NCBI GenBank assembly: GCA_016278415.1
Contig: JADQBV010000169.1
Span: forward strand, 1 to 33,023
Reading direction: 5' to 3'
Source: Halanaerobiales bacterium
GTDB taxonomy: Bacteria > Bacillota_F > Halanaerobiia > Halanaerobiales > DTU029
Length of the DNA stretch: 33,023 bases
Part shown: positions 24,486 to 33,023 of the stretch, one piece after another
How positions within the stretch are numbered: the first letter of the stretch is position 1
How the letters are laid out: the number at the start of each line of letters is the position of its first letter
Position numbers and translations under genes: made by a program
Notes under the pieces: generated by a model
What the model was told of the DNA's origin: nothing
Seen by the model: only the letters and a program-made list of their open reading frames with translations
Databases searched by the model: none

Positions 24486-25857
24486 TAGGTATTGCCGCCT
24501 CCAGTGATAGATTTTCAGGATCTACAAAACGTACAAATTCATTTTCAAAGTAGAGTTTAAGGGAACCGGTCTGTCCGGTCCTTTGTTTTGCTATGATAAT
24601 ATCAGTATCCCGCTCAGTACCTTCTTCAATGGCTTGCTCTCTAGCAGCCGCACTTGTATGGGCATGACGGTATAAGAAGATAACACCATCAGCAACCTCC
24701 TCAATATTACCTGAGTCCCTTAAATCAGAAAGTACAGGTCGTTTATCCTGACGACTGGTAAAACTACGACTAATCTGAGAAATAAGGATAATAGGGACTT
24801 CCAACTCAGAGGCTAAGTTTCTCAACTGTAGCACAATCTGTCCAACAGCCCTAGCAGTATTATGCATCTGATCTTCAGGTAATTGAATCATCTGTAGGTA
24901 ATCAATAACCACTAGGCCAAGATAGCCCATCTGGGACTTAAACTTACGAAGACGCGCCCTGATCTGGGCAACATTCAGACCCCTTTCATCAGAAATAACC
25001 AGTGGTAATTCATGTAGGTTATCTAGTGCCTTATTTATTCGCTTATCTTCTTGATCATTTGTCTCACCCTGACTGTATTTCCAGGCATTAACACCAGCTT
25101 CCTGCACAATCATCCTGTCAACTACCTCCTGGGCATCCATCTCAAGACTGATTAAGGCTACAGGTACATGCCTTTTCAAAACATTTTTAGCAACATTAAT
25201 GGCAAAAGCAGTTTTTCCCATACTGGTAGAAGCAGCAATTACATTTAGATGACCTTTCTTGAATCCACCGATAAGATTATCCATTGAGATAAAGCCAGTA
25301 CGTAAACCTGTATCAGCCTCATTATTCTTACGGTTAATGTAGGCTTGAAAAGATCCCATTAAGGCCTCTTCCATCATAAAAATATGTTTTTCTACATCAG
25401 TATTCTCATTGGTAGCTTCAAAGATAATCTCTTGAGCCCTAGCTTGATAATCTCCAATTGGTAAATCTGTACTATCTACCAGCTCCTTCAATCTTTGAGA
25501 AGCCTTTAATAGAAGTTGTTTCTGATAGTTTGATTTCATTATCTCTATAGTAGGTTTAAGTTCATCTGTTGTATTAAAGCCTGCAGTAAGCCGTTCGATA
25601 GTCTCTTCAGGCTTTTTAACTATCCCATCTTTCTTTAATTTAAGAAAAAGTTTAGTCCTGGAGATCTGATTATCCTGCTGGAATTGACTCAACAAAATCT
25701 CGAAAATCATCTGAGCCTGATGATCAAGGAAGTGTTTCATCTCCAAAGAGTCAGCAATATCATCGATAAGTTCTGGGTATTGTAATAGTATACCCAGGAG
25801 TTGAAACTCTGTACTTCTATTATCTAATTTTTGTATAAGCTTTTCATTTGTAGCCAT
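24478..25857 (-). CDS. DnaB-like replicative helicase
   Basis: 459 residues; start supported by GAGGTG 8 bases upstream. An N-terminal helical DnaB domain ('RSTEFQLLGILLQYPELIDD', 'HQAQMIFEILLSQF') is followed by a RecA-type motor: 'TGLRTGFISMDNLIGGFKKG', Walker A 'ASTSMGKTAF' (about 209-218), 'SLEMDAQEVVDRM', Walker B region 'VVIDYLQMI' (near 317), 'LISQISR', and the arginine-finger segment 'IIAKQRTGQTGSLKLYF'. The motor looks intact. The N-terminus is more divergent than in standard DnaB. In Bacillus the helicase gene dnaC lies next to purA; here purB-purA lie 5 kb away on the other strand, so this may be the main helicase, a second copy, or mobile-element borne. The upstream gene is DnaD-like. 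Confidence 0.9.
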   Translation of the reverse strand: MATNEKLIQKLDNRSTEFQLLGILLQYPELIDDIADSLEMKHFLDHQAQMIFEILLSQFQQDNQISRTKLFLKLKKDGIVKKPEETIERLTAGFNTTDELKPTIEIMKSNYQKQLLLKASQRLKELVDSTDLPIGDYQARAQEIIFEATNENTDVEKHIFMMEEALMGSFQAYINRKNNEADTGLRTGFISMDNLIGGFKKGHLNVIAASTSMGKTAFAINVAKNVLKRHVPVALISLEMDAQEVVDRMIVQEAGVNAWKYSQGETNDQEDKRINKALDNLHELPLVISDERGLNVAQIRARLRKFKSQMGYLGLVVIDYLQMIQLPEDQMHNTARAVGQIVLQLRNLASELEVPIILISQISRSFTSRQDKRPVLSDLRDSGNIEEVADGVIFLYRHAHTSAAAREQAIEEGTERDTDIIIAKQRTGQTGSLKLYFENEFVRFVDPENLSLEAAIPNG

Positions 25858-25972
25858 TTGATAAACACCTCAGTACTAGTATTCAATTACTCTTATTCAG
25901 GTTCTGATCCACTTTAGTTGGTGGAGAATGTCCGACTATTTTGCTATACCGAGTTCTCACAATCGGATGTGG

Positions 25973-27127
25973 TTATTCAAAATTCCAGGAGAAATCATCC
26001 CAACTCCCTTGTTTTTTAGTATTACTTTGCGACTTAGTCCCAGTAGCGGTCTTTCTTTTCTTATGCTTATAATCATTTTTCTTCAGAAGGCTCATAGCCT
26101 GCTCGCAATCTCGCACCTTGTTTTTCTTCCAGGGTTTAATAAAATTATCTTCAATATATTTAAGTGAAGGCTGTCCATCTTTTTTACGACGGAAGGCCTC
26201 CTTGATAGCAAATTTCACAACAGCAGTACTTAAAGGGAAGTCTTCCTTTAACCAGCGGTTAAATGTCTTCATATGAATGGGTTTTACATTATGCCAATCA
26301 GATAAACCGTACATCTGGGCTAATTCCCTGGTTTCACGGAATAACTTATCAAAGTATTTAAGGTCTTGATAAGATTTTATCTCTTTCTTATGCCAGTCAT
26401 CTATTATACCATTCAAATATCGAAAGGCCCTATCTGGTGGATTATCATATTTTACCAGCCATTTATTAACCCTGCGGATTAATTCCTTGATTAGTTTACA
26501 ATCAAAATCCTCTAACCATTGATTAATTGTAGTTTCAAGTATAGTAATATTCTCTTCAGGTGGCACAAAGGTTAAAATTGCCTGGAAAAGTTGTGACCTA
26601 GAAGGACTGGATATAGTTAAAATTTCTTTACGTATTTCTGGCTGGTCATAGTATAAACAATCTTGCCCTACTTCATTTGAAGGGTTACTATTAGAGTGAT
26701 TATTATCCAGATCCATATCAATAGCTTTATTTAAGGAATCAGCTTCTAAGCTATTAGATTTTTCTTGTGTTTCAAGATTATTTCCTAGTCTAGCTGGGTT
26801 TACTTTTATTTGATAGGTGTAATCCCCATCCCTTTTCTCTGAGAACTCTATTATATCATGTTTCTCCAGATATTTTAAGCCTTCGTTAATATCTGCAATA
26901 CTATAGCTGTTTGGTAAATATCGGGATATAATTGTTGGGTTTGTTTCAATAACATGCCTGCCGTTGGCATGTGTAATTAAGTAAAGGAATAAGGCCAAAG
27001 TTACCCCAGGGAATTGAAGTAAAAAACCCTGATCAATGGCACAGTCCCCAATCTCTATAGATGAGTTACATTTATTAGTTGATACAACAGTTTTTTTATG
27101 GTGTTTTATATAAAAGTCATCAATCAT
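25973..27127 (-). CDS. DnaD-like replication initiation protein
   Basis: 384 residues from ATG 27127, which follows GAAGGAGA on the minus strand; a longer frame from 27151 overlaps that site. The N-terminal 100 residues ('FLLQFPGVTLALFLYLITHA', 'TNPTIISRYLPNSYSIADIN', 'LKYLEKHDIIEF') look like a winged-helix DNA-binding domain as in DnaD/DnaB of Firmicutes. A Ser/Asn-rich linker follows. The C-terminal half has two DnaD-C-like segments, 'FRYLNGIIDDWHKKEIKSYQ' and, near the end, 'LKYIEDNFIKPWKKNKVRDC', then a very basic tail. Such proteins help load helicase on DNA; the DnaB-like gene lies 115 bases downstream on the same strand. Assignment is by pattern and context. Confidence 0.72.
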   Translation of the reverse strand: MIDDFYIKHHKKTVVSTNKCNSSIEIGDCAIDQGFLLQFPGVTLALFLYLITHANGRHVIETNPTIISRYLPNSYSIADINEGLKYLEKHDIIEFSEKRDGDYTYQIKVNPARLGNNLETQEKSNSLEADSLNKAIDMDLDNNHSNSNPSNEVGQDCLYYDQPEIRKEILTISSPSRSQLFQAILTFVPPEENITILETTINQWLEDFDCKLIKELIRRVNKWLVKYDNPPDRAFRYLNGIIDDWHKKEIKSYQDLKYFDKLFRETRELAQMYGLSDWHNVKPIHMKTFNRWLKEDFPLSTAVVKFAIKEAFRRKKDGQPSLKYIEDNFIKPWKKNKVRDCEQAMSLLKKNDYKHKKRKTATGTKSQSNTKKQGSWDDFSWNFE

Positions 27128-27553
27128 TACAATCTCCTTCTTCCGACTCAACTGTATTTCTAATATTTTCAGTTATTATAGTAGGAATGTTATATCTTAG
27201 AGTGAAATAACTATAGAGTAGAGCATCTTATAGATTTGAAAAATACAGTTAAGATATTACTTCTTATTAGACTATATTCTTTGTAGGCAACCTAAATCCT
27301 GCTTATTTGTCAAAGAGAAGTTTGTGGCAAATATTTAATTTGTGTTTAATTGAAGATTTTTGTCATATGATGTAGAATAATATATATGGAGATTAAATTT
27401 TTCAGATGAATTTAATAATTTACTAATCTTTGGCAACAATATAATTACAAAAGGATATCTATTATATGCATTTAATTGTTACACTGATTATCTAATAATA
27501 TTTAGATGTAATTTTTAAGTGATACTTAGAGTTTATAAAGGGAGGAAATATTT
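27128..27553. other. 426-base divergent intergenic region
   Basis: AT-rich region between the DnaD-like gene and the zinc-ribbon gene. A plus-strand promoter candidate is TTGAAG (27350-27355), 17 bases, TAGAAT (27373-27378), leaving a leader of about 170 bases. On the minus strand TATAAT-type hexamers occur near 27176-27181 without a clear -35. I saw no iterons, no DnaA-box cluster and no coding potential. Confidence 0.4.
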
Positions 27554-28054
27554 ATGGCAAAACAGGATTATAGGAAAAGGAGAATCGCTCAGGGCTTGTG
27601 TCCTAGTTGTGGTGAAGAAAATGATCGGGATGCTTATTACTGTAGTTCATGTCTGAAAAAACATAACCAAAGAGCCCGTGAATGGGCTGAAAATAAAAGA
27701 CTAGATAAGATATGCCCTAATTGTACCGGTGAATTAGATACTTATGCAACGGTATGCAAGTCTTGTCTGGAGGAAATAGCAGCTAAGGCAAGGGAGAAAA
27801 GAAAGAAAAGGAAAGAGCAAGGTTTATGTATTAGTTGTGGTGAAGTATCAGTTGAAGATAGTGAGTATCTTATCTGTGAAGACTGCCTTGATAGGAAAAG
27901 GGAAGATAAAGAAAGAATATACAAACAAAGAAAAGAAGAAGGCTTATGCCCCCAATGTGGTAAGGAAAATGACACAGATTATATAATCTGCGAAGACTGT
28001 AGGAGTAGAAGGAAAGAATATTATTATGCTAAAAAGGCGAATAATGAATGCTAA
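27554..28054 (+). CDS. Protein with four CxxC zinc ribbons
   Basis: 166 residues, ribosome site GGGAGG. Four zinc-binding modules in a row: C16-C19/C30-C33, C54-C57/C68-C71, C92-C95/C108-C111 and C132-C135/C146-C149, with the consensus GLCPxCGxEND...YYCxxC. Modules 1, 2 and 4 have ten residues between pairs, module 3 twelve. Modules are linked by highly basic helices ('KRKKRKEQG', 'RKREDKERIYKQRKEEG'). All sixteen cysteines are present. The basic linkers suggest nucleic-acid binding, but no family with known function is recognised. It has its own promoter candidate and a strong terminator, so it is a single-gene unit beside the replication genes. Confidence 0.8.
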   Translation: MAKQDYRKRRIAQGLCPSCGEENDRDAYYCSSCLKKHNQRAREWAENKRLDKICPNCTGELDTYATVCKSCLEEIAAKAREKRKKRKEQGLCISCGEVSVEDSEYLICEDCLDRKREDKERIYKQRKEEGLCPQCGKENDTDYIICEDCRSRRKEYYYAKKANNEC

Positions 28055-28088
28055 GCAGGTAAAATATATCATCTCTAACGCATGAAGC

Positions 28089-28116
28089 AAAGGGACCCTA
28101 TGGGTCCCTTTGTTTT
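28089..28116 (+). terminator. Rho-independent terminator after the zinc-ribbon gene
   Basis: AAAGGGACCC (28089-28098) pairs perfectly with GGGTCCCTTT (28102-28111) around TAT, then GTTTT. The stem nearly repeats the terminator of the ABC-F gene at 2816-2841. Confidence 0.85.
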
Positions 28117-28290
28117 ATATCAGGTTTTTATTTCTTTACATATTCTTTATATTTAAGGAAAATAAAAGGAATTTTATAGTATATAGTGAAATATATAATA
28201 TTATTTTGAAGTAAAATAGCTTAGTTTAAAGGGAAGAGTTATATAGTTAAAAAGAAGATCTATAGTTAAAATAAGGGAGGATGTATTTGA

Positions 28291-30642
28291 ATGAAATTAT
28301 CCAGAAAAAAATATAATGAAATATTAACTATTCTAATTATAGTGATGATCATATCTACTTTATCCATTTCAGCTGAATCTGACTTTGGCGATTTATTTTT
28401 TAAAAGCGCAGAAGACGGGAATTTAGAAGGGGTCAAAGAGGCCCTTGTTAATGGAGTTGACATTAACCACCAGGATGACCAAGGATATACGGCATTAATA
28501 GAGGCCACAGCAAGTGGTAATAATGAAATTGTAAAATATTTGGTAGCTCAGGGAGCAGACTTTCATGTTAAAGATAAAGAGGGAGCTACGCTACTTAAAA
28601 CAGCAGTAAAAAAGGGTAATCTTGCCCTTGTCAAATATTTTGTTGAACAGGGACTAGATGTAAATTCCAGAGATAATACGGGCCTGTCACCTCTGATGCA
28701 CGCATATGATCCGGGACACATTGACATTGTAAAATACCTAATTAAACAGGGGGCTGATGTAAATCAGCGTAATAATTCTGGGATGACGCTTTTAATGGTG
28801 GCTAGCGATCATGGTAATGAAGAACTAGTTAAAACACTAATTTCTGCAGGTGCTGAGGTGAATGTATGGAGCAATAATAATTATACTAATCCTTTAAAAC
28901 AGGCTATATCCGAAGGACATCTTAATATAGTAAAGATTTTAATAGAAAGTGGTGCTGATGTAAATCCTGAATATACAGATGATTTCACCCCCTTTCTCAC
29001 AGCCTGTATGCATGGAAGAGTAGAAATAGCCAAGTATCTGGTAAAGCAAGGTGCAGATATTAATGTTCAAACTATTGATGGTCTAACCCCAATAAGGGCC
29101 GCTGCGGTGAGCGGTCATAATGAAATCGTTTCTTACCTGATGGAAAATCATGCTACTAGGATAAAAAATGATGACATGACTCTACTTTTGACAGTGAGTA
29201 AGGGCAACCTGGAATTATCAAAATATTTGCTTGAACAGGGGATGTCTATAGAGGTCAGGAATGAGGGGGGCGAAACACCACTCCACATGGCCGCTGAAAA
29301 TGGTCATTTGAACTTAGTTGAATATTTAGTACGCCAGGGCGCCAACCTGAATGTTCAGGATGATAAGGGGTGGACTCCACTGAAAAAAGCCGCTGCAGCG
29401 GGTAATTTATCCATAGTAAAGTATCTTGTGGAAAGGGGTGCTGATTCAGGTTTGTCAGACAGAAATGGCTGGATTCCATTAATGTCTGCTGCCTATAACG
29501 GTAAGCTGGATGTGCTTAAGTATTTTCTTAACAAAGGGGCAGATATAGATTATAAAAGTAACAACGGAATGAATCCGCTGATGTGTGCTGCTCAGAAAGG
29601 ACATCTCCCTATAGTAAAATATCTACTTAATCAGGGTGCTGGAATCGAAACCACCACTAATGATGGATGGACACCCCTGGTCTTTGCCGCCAATGAGGGA
29701 CGACTGGAAACAGTTAAATATCTTGTCGAAAAGGGTGCTCAGATAGATGTTAAAATAAATAATGGTGCTACTCCATTTATCGAAGCAGTGTACAATGGGC
29801 ATTATAATGTTTGTCGGTATCTCCTTGAAAAGGGTGCGGATATAAGGTCTGTTAATAACAAGGGATGGGAGCCGATTAAATTTGCCGCTTCTCAAGGGCA
29901 TCTCAACCTGCTTAAGTTCTTGCTCAACAAAGGGGCTGAAATTGATGCAAGGGATAATAAGGGATGGACCCCTTTAATGTCTGCAGCCCAGAAAGGCCAC
30001 CTGGAGGTGGTAAAGTATTTAGTCAGATATGGTGCCGATATCAATACTCAATCTAAAAATGGCTGGACTCCGCTTCGAGCTGCGGTTTCCTATGGGAAGA
30101 CGGATGTTGTGGAATATCTGTTAGAAAAAAATGCTGACCTAGAAATAAAAGATAATAGGGGGTTTTCTCCCTTAATGATAGCGGTTTCCCAGGGGAATAA
30201 TGAGACTGCAGAATTTTTGATAAGACAGGGCGCTGATGTTAATAGTCATAATGTTAAGGGAAATACTCCCCTGATAATTGCTGCTTATAATGGTAACCTG
30301 CCTTTAGTCAAACTTCTGTTTCGTTTTAATGCTCACCTTAATGCCAGCAGCACACAAGGCTTAACTCCTCTGGGGTTTGCCACTGTCAATGGTCAATATC
30401 AAGTAGTTAAATTTCTGATTGAGGTGGGGGCTAATTATCACCAGGCCGATAATGAAGGTTGGACCCCGCTGATCTTAGCGTCATATTATGGTGACTATCA
30501 ACTGGTAAAAATGCTGCTTGAAAAAGGCGCAGATGCATATGCAGTGACTGAGGACGGTTTCACAGCTATAGATTATGCAGCTGCTCAGGGGCATTTTGAA
30601 ATTGTGAATTATTTAAAGACTATAGAAGCTGGGGGTCAGTAA
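28291..30642 (+). CDS. Exported protein of 23 ankyrin repeats
   Basis: 783 residues, ribosome site GGGAGG 10 bases upstream. A basic N-terminus and hydrophobic stretch ('ILTILIIVMIISTLSISA', about 11-28) form a signal peptide or anchor; there is no lipobox. The rest is a continuous array of about 23 repeats of 33 residues with the ankyrin consensus G-x-TPL-x-x-A-x-x-G-(H/N)-x-x-(I/V)-V-K-Y-L-(L/V)-x-x-G-A-(D/E)-(I/V)-(D/N). The eighth and ninth repeats are slightly short ('NHATRIKNDDMTLLLTVSKG'). No other domain is present. Ankyrin arrays bind proteins; an exported array this long would act in the periplasm or outside the cell. By eye the gene is richer in G and C than its neighbours, which may mean transfer. 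It is flanked by single-gene units, so its partner is unknown. Confidence 0.92.
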   Translation: MKLSRKKYNEILTILIIVMIISTLSISAESDFGDLFFKSAEDGNLEGVKEALVNGVDINHQDDQGYTALIEATASGNNEIVKYLVAQGADFHVKDKEGATLLKTAVKKGNLALVKYFVEQGLDVNSRDNTGLSPLMHAYDPGHIDIVKYLIKQGADVNQRNNSGMTLLMVASDHGNEELVKTLISAGAEVNVWSNNNYTNPLKQAISEGHLNIVKILIESGADVNPEYTDDFTPFLTACMHGRVEIAKYLVKQGADINVQTIDGLTPIRAAAVSGHNEIVSYLMENHATRIKNDDMTLLLTVSKGNLELSKYLLEQGMSIEVRNEGGETPLHMAAENGHLNLVEYLVRQGANLNVQDDKGWTPLKKAAAAGNLSIVKYLVERGADSGLSDRNGWIPLMSAAYNGKLDVLKYFLNKGADIDYKSNNGMNPLMCAAQKGHLPIVKYLLNQGAGIETTTNDGWTPLVFAANEGRLETVKYLVEKGAQIDVKINNGATPFIEAVYNGHYNVCRYLLEKGADIRSVNNKGWEPIKFAASQGHLNLLKFLLNKGAEIDARDNKGWTPLMSAAQKGHLEVVKYLVRYGADINTQSKNGWTPLRAAVSYGKTDVVEYLLEKNADLEIKDNRGFSPLMIAVSQGNNETAEFLIRQGADVNSHNVKGNTPLIIAAYNGNLPLVKLLFRFNAHLNASSTQGLTPLGFATVNGQYQVVKFLIEVGANYHQADNEGWTPLILASYYGDYQLVKMLLEKGADAYAVTEDGFTAIDYAAAQGHFEIVNYLKTIEAGGQ

Positions 30643-30664
30643 GTTCTTCCCTTAGCGATTATCC

Positions 30665-30693
30665 TTGACAAGCAACTCCCCTTTTGCTAAGAT
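30665..30693 (+). promoter_or_regulatory. Promoter candidate of purB-purA
   Basis: TTGACA (30665-30670), 17 bases, TAAGAT (30688-30693). It leaves a leader of about 170 bases before purB. I looked for a purine riboswitch core in that leader and did not find one. Confidence 0.5.
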
Positions 30694-30876
30694 TATAACG
30701 GAGTGTAGAAGTGAGTAGCAAACCCTAAAAATAAATGTGATAATAATAACAGCAGCAGGATATGTTTAATCTAATAAGTATATTAACATAAGTTTCAATA
30801 TACAATAAATTTCAAATATACAAGATGACATAATAATTTAAATTAAAGGGTAATAAGATAATAAGGAGAGATGTTA

Positions 30877-32193
30877 TTGATTAATCGTTATAGTCTTCCG
30901 GATATGGAGCAGGTTTGGAGTGAAGAGAATAAGTATAAAATTTGGCTGGATATTGAGATAGCCGCCTGTAAGGCCTGGTCTCAATTAGGTAAGATCCCCG
31001 CTGATCAAGTAGAAAAAATCGAGAAAAATGTTAGGCTTGATGTTGATAGAATCATGGAAATAGAAAAGGTAACAAGACACGATATACTAGCTTTTGTAGA
31101 GGGAATCAATGAGACCCTTGGCAATGAATCAAAATATATACATATGGGATTAACCTCATCTGATGTAAAGGATACTGCCCTGGCAGTACAGATGAAACAG
31201 GCAGTAGAACTAATTATTGAAGATTTAAGTAAATTAAAAGATAAATTAGCCGAAGATGCTATAGAACACAAAGAGACTACTATGATCGGTCGTACCCATG
31301 GTGTACACGGAGAACCAGTTACCTGGGGATTGAAGTTGGCTGTCTGGTATAAAGAGCTTGAGAGACATATAGATAGAATGAAAAGGATTAAAGAAATAGT
31401 ATCTGTTGGACAGATGTCTGGGGCTGTTGGTACATATGCCAGCATAAACCCACGAGTAGAGGAAATTGTCTGTCAGGAGTTAGAATTAGAACCAGTTGCT
31501 GTCTCCAATCAAATATTACAGAGAGACCGTCATGCAGACCTGATGAACAATCTGGCCTTGATAGCGGCTTCCCTGGAGAAGTTTGCAACAGAGATACGCA
31601 ATCTACAGAGAACAGATATACTGGAGGTTGAAGAAGGCTTCCGTAAGGGTCAAAAAGGCTCTTCAGCTATGCCACACAAAAAGAACCCGATAGTCTGTGA
31701 AAGGATATCAGGATTAGCTAGAGTAGTCAGGGGTAATGTTGTACCAGCTTTAGAGAATATATCACTATGGCATGAAAGGGATTTGACTCATTCCTCAGTA
31801 GAAAGGGTAATTATCCCTGATAGTACTATATTAGTTAACTATATGTTGAATAAATTTTTAATGGTAATGAATGAGCTTGTTATAAATAAAGATAGAATGA
31901 AGGAAAATCTAGACAGGACCCATGGCTTAATATTCTCACAAAAGATAATGTTAGCACTTGTAGATAAGGGACTGACTAGAGAAGAAGCATATGAATTAGC
32001 CCAGAGTAATGCAATGGATGCCTGGAAAAAACGCTCTAGCTATCAAGAATTACTAATAGCAGATAGCAGGGTGACAGAATTATTAAGTGAAGATGAAATA
32101 GAAGGGATATTTGACTATAAGTCTTTTCTAAAAGAAATCGACTATATATATCAGAGGTTAGGACTCAGAGAGGGGGATACTCAGACTCAATAG
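30877..32193 (+). CDS. purB: Adenylosuccinate lyase
   Basis: 438 residues from TTG 30877. The ATG at 30871 is only two bases from GGAG (30865-30868), while the TTG is eight bases away and gives 'MINRYSLPDM', the usual family N-terminus; ATG 30871 remains possible. The enzyme cleaves adenylosuccinate to AMP and SAICAR to AICAR plus fumarate in purine synthesis. Visible motifs: 'TRHDILAFVEGI', 'HMGLTSSDVKDTALA', 'GRTHGVHGEPVTWG' (catalytic His), and the fumarase/aspartase signature 'GSSAMPHKKNP'. Length is normal. purA follows 18 bases on. Confidence 0.97.
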   Translation: MINRYSLPDMEQVWSEENKYKIWLDIEIAACKAWSQLGKIPADQVEKIEKNVRLDVDRIMEIEKVTRHDILAFVEGINETLGNESKYIHMGLTSSDVKDTALAVQMKQAVELIIEDLSKLKDKLAEDAIEHKETTMIGRTHGVHGEPVTWGLKLAVWYKELERHIDRMKRIKEIVSVGQMSGAVGTYASINPRVEEIVCQELELEPVAVSNQILQRDRHADLMNNLALIAASLEKFATEIRNLQRTDILEVEEGFRKGQKGSSAMPHKKNPIVCERISGLARVVRGNVVPALENISLWHERDLTHSSVERVIIPDSTILVNYMLNKFLMVMNELVINKDRMKENLDRTHGLIFSQKIMLALVDKGLTREEAYELAQSNAMDAWKKRSSYQELLIADSRVTELLSEDEIEGIFDYKSFLKEIDYIYQRLGLREGDTQTQ

Positions 32194-32205
32194 TAGTCTG
32201 GGTGA

Positions 32206-33023
<818 letters not shown>

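Noticed and set aside
27128..27553. Replication origin beside the DnaD-like gene
   Set aside because: No iterons or cluster of DnaA-box-like 9-mers were seen; only AT-rich DNA and a promoter candidate.
28291..30642. Regular 99-base periodicity that might be read as a DNA repeat array or CRISPR
   Set aside because: It is the coding repeat of ankyrin modules; the units are divergent and there are no uniform spacers.
30695..30870. Possible purine riboswitch in the purB leader
   Set aside because: I could not find the conserved junction and loop sequences of a purine aptamer; only an unstructured AT-rich leader is visible.

Overview
The window reads as chromosomal DNA of a low-G+C, anaerobic, diderm Firmicute, most plausibly of the order Halanaerobiales. 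This is inferred from content, not from a database match. The DNA is AT-rich with strong Shine-Dalgarno sites. There is a GerA germinant receptor gene, typical of endospore formers. There is also a signal-peptide-bearing beta-barrel-like protein ending in Phe, a LolA-like protein, and a sugar-binding protein with a plain AxA signal peptide instead of a lipobox, all of which point to an outer membrane.

Layout. Bases 1-1812: end of a LolA-like gene and an outer-membrane barrel candidate. 2009-2737: a Phd antitoxin domain fused to a Uma2 nuclease domain, behind a promoter flanked by tandem TTTAGCTAAA palindromes. 2917-4500 (minus): an ABC-F ATPase whose second nucleotide site is degenerate. 4825-5696: bacteriohemerythrin coupled to CheX. 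5773-6526 (minus): a methyltransferase remnant and a vapBC pair. 6726-8438: a chemoreceptor. 8439-8825: hairpins but no gene; 8826-9299: an unrecognised protein. 9472-14236: an MFS transporter, a solute-binding-protein homologue with no signal peptide, and a GAF-GGDEF-HD-GYP protein. 14498-18970: gerA, then the N-terminal half of a GerAB permease fused in frame to a 5'-truncated GH65 glycoside phosphorylase. 19141-23396: alpha-glucoside-type binding protein, two permeases and a LacI regulator, with twin LacI-type operators. 23465-24221: MNT/HEPN toxin-antitoxin pair. 24291-27127 (minus): small protein, DnaB-like helicase and DnaD-like initiator. 27554-28054: four-zinc-ribbon protein. 28291-30642: exported protein with 23 ankyrin repeats. 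30877 to the end: purB and the start of purA.

How the genes work together. GH65 phosphorylase, binding protein, permeases and LacI form one alpha-glucoside uptake and phosphorolysis locus. No ATPase gene is present, so the transporter would need one encoded elsewhere. A deletion appears to have removed the end of gerB and the start of the phosphorylase gene, leaving a membrane-enzyme chimera. The MFS, cytoplasmic binding protein and GGDEF/HD-GYP genes look like a signalling operon in which an intracellular ligand may control cyclic di-GMP; this is the best candidate for an undescribed system here. Three toxin-antitoxin-like loci (Phd-Uma2, VapBC, MNT/HEPN) and a gene remnant mark accessory insertion points between housekeeping blocks. 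I saw no rRNA, tRNA, CRISPR array, transposase or known riboswitch.
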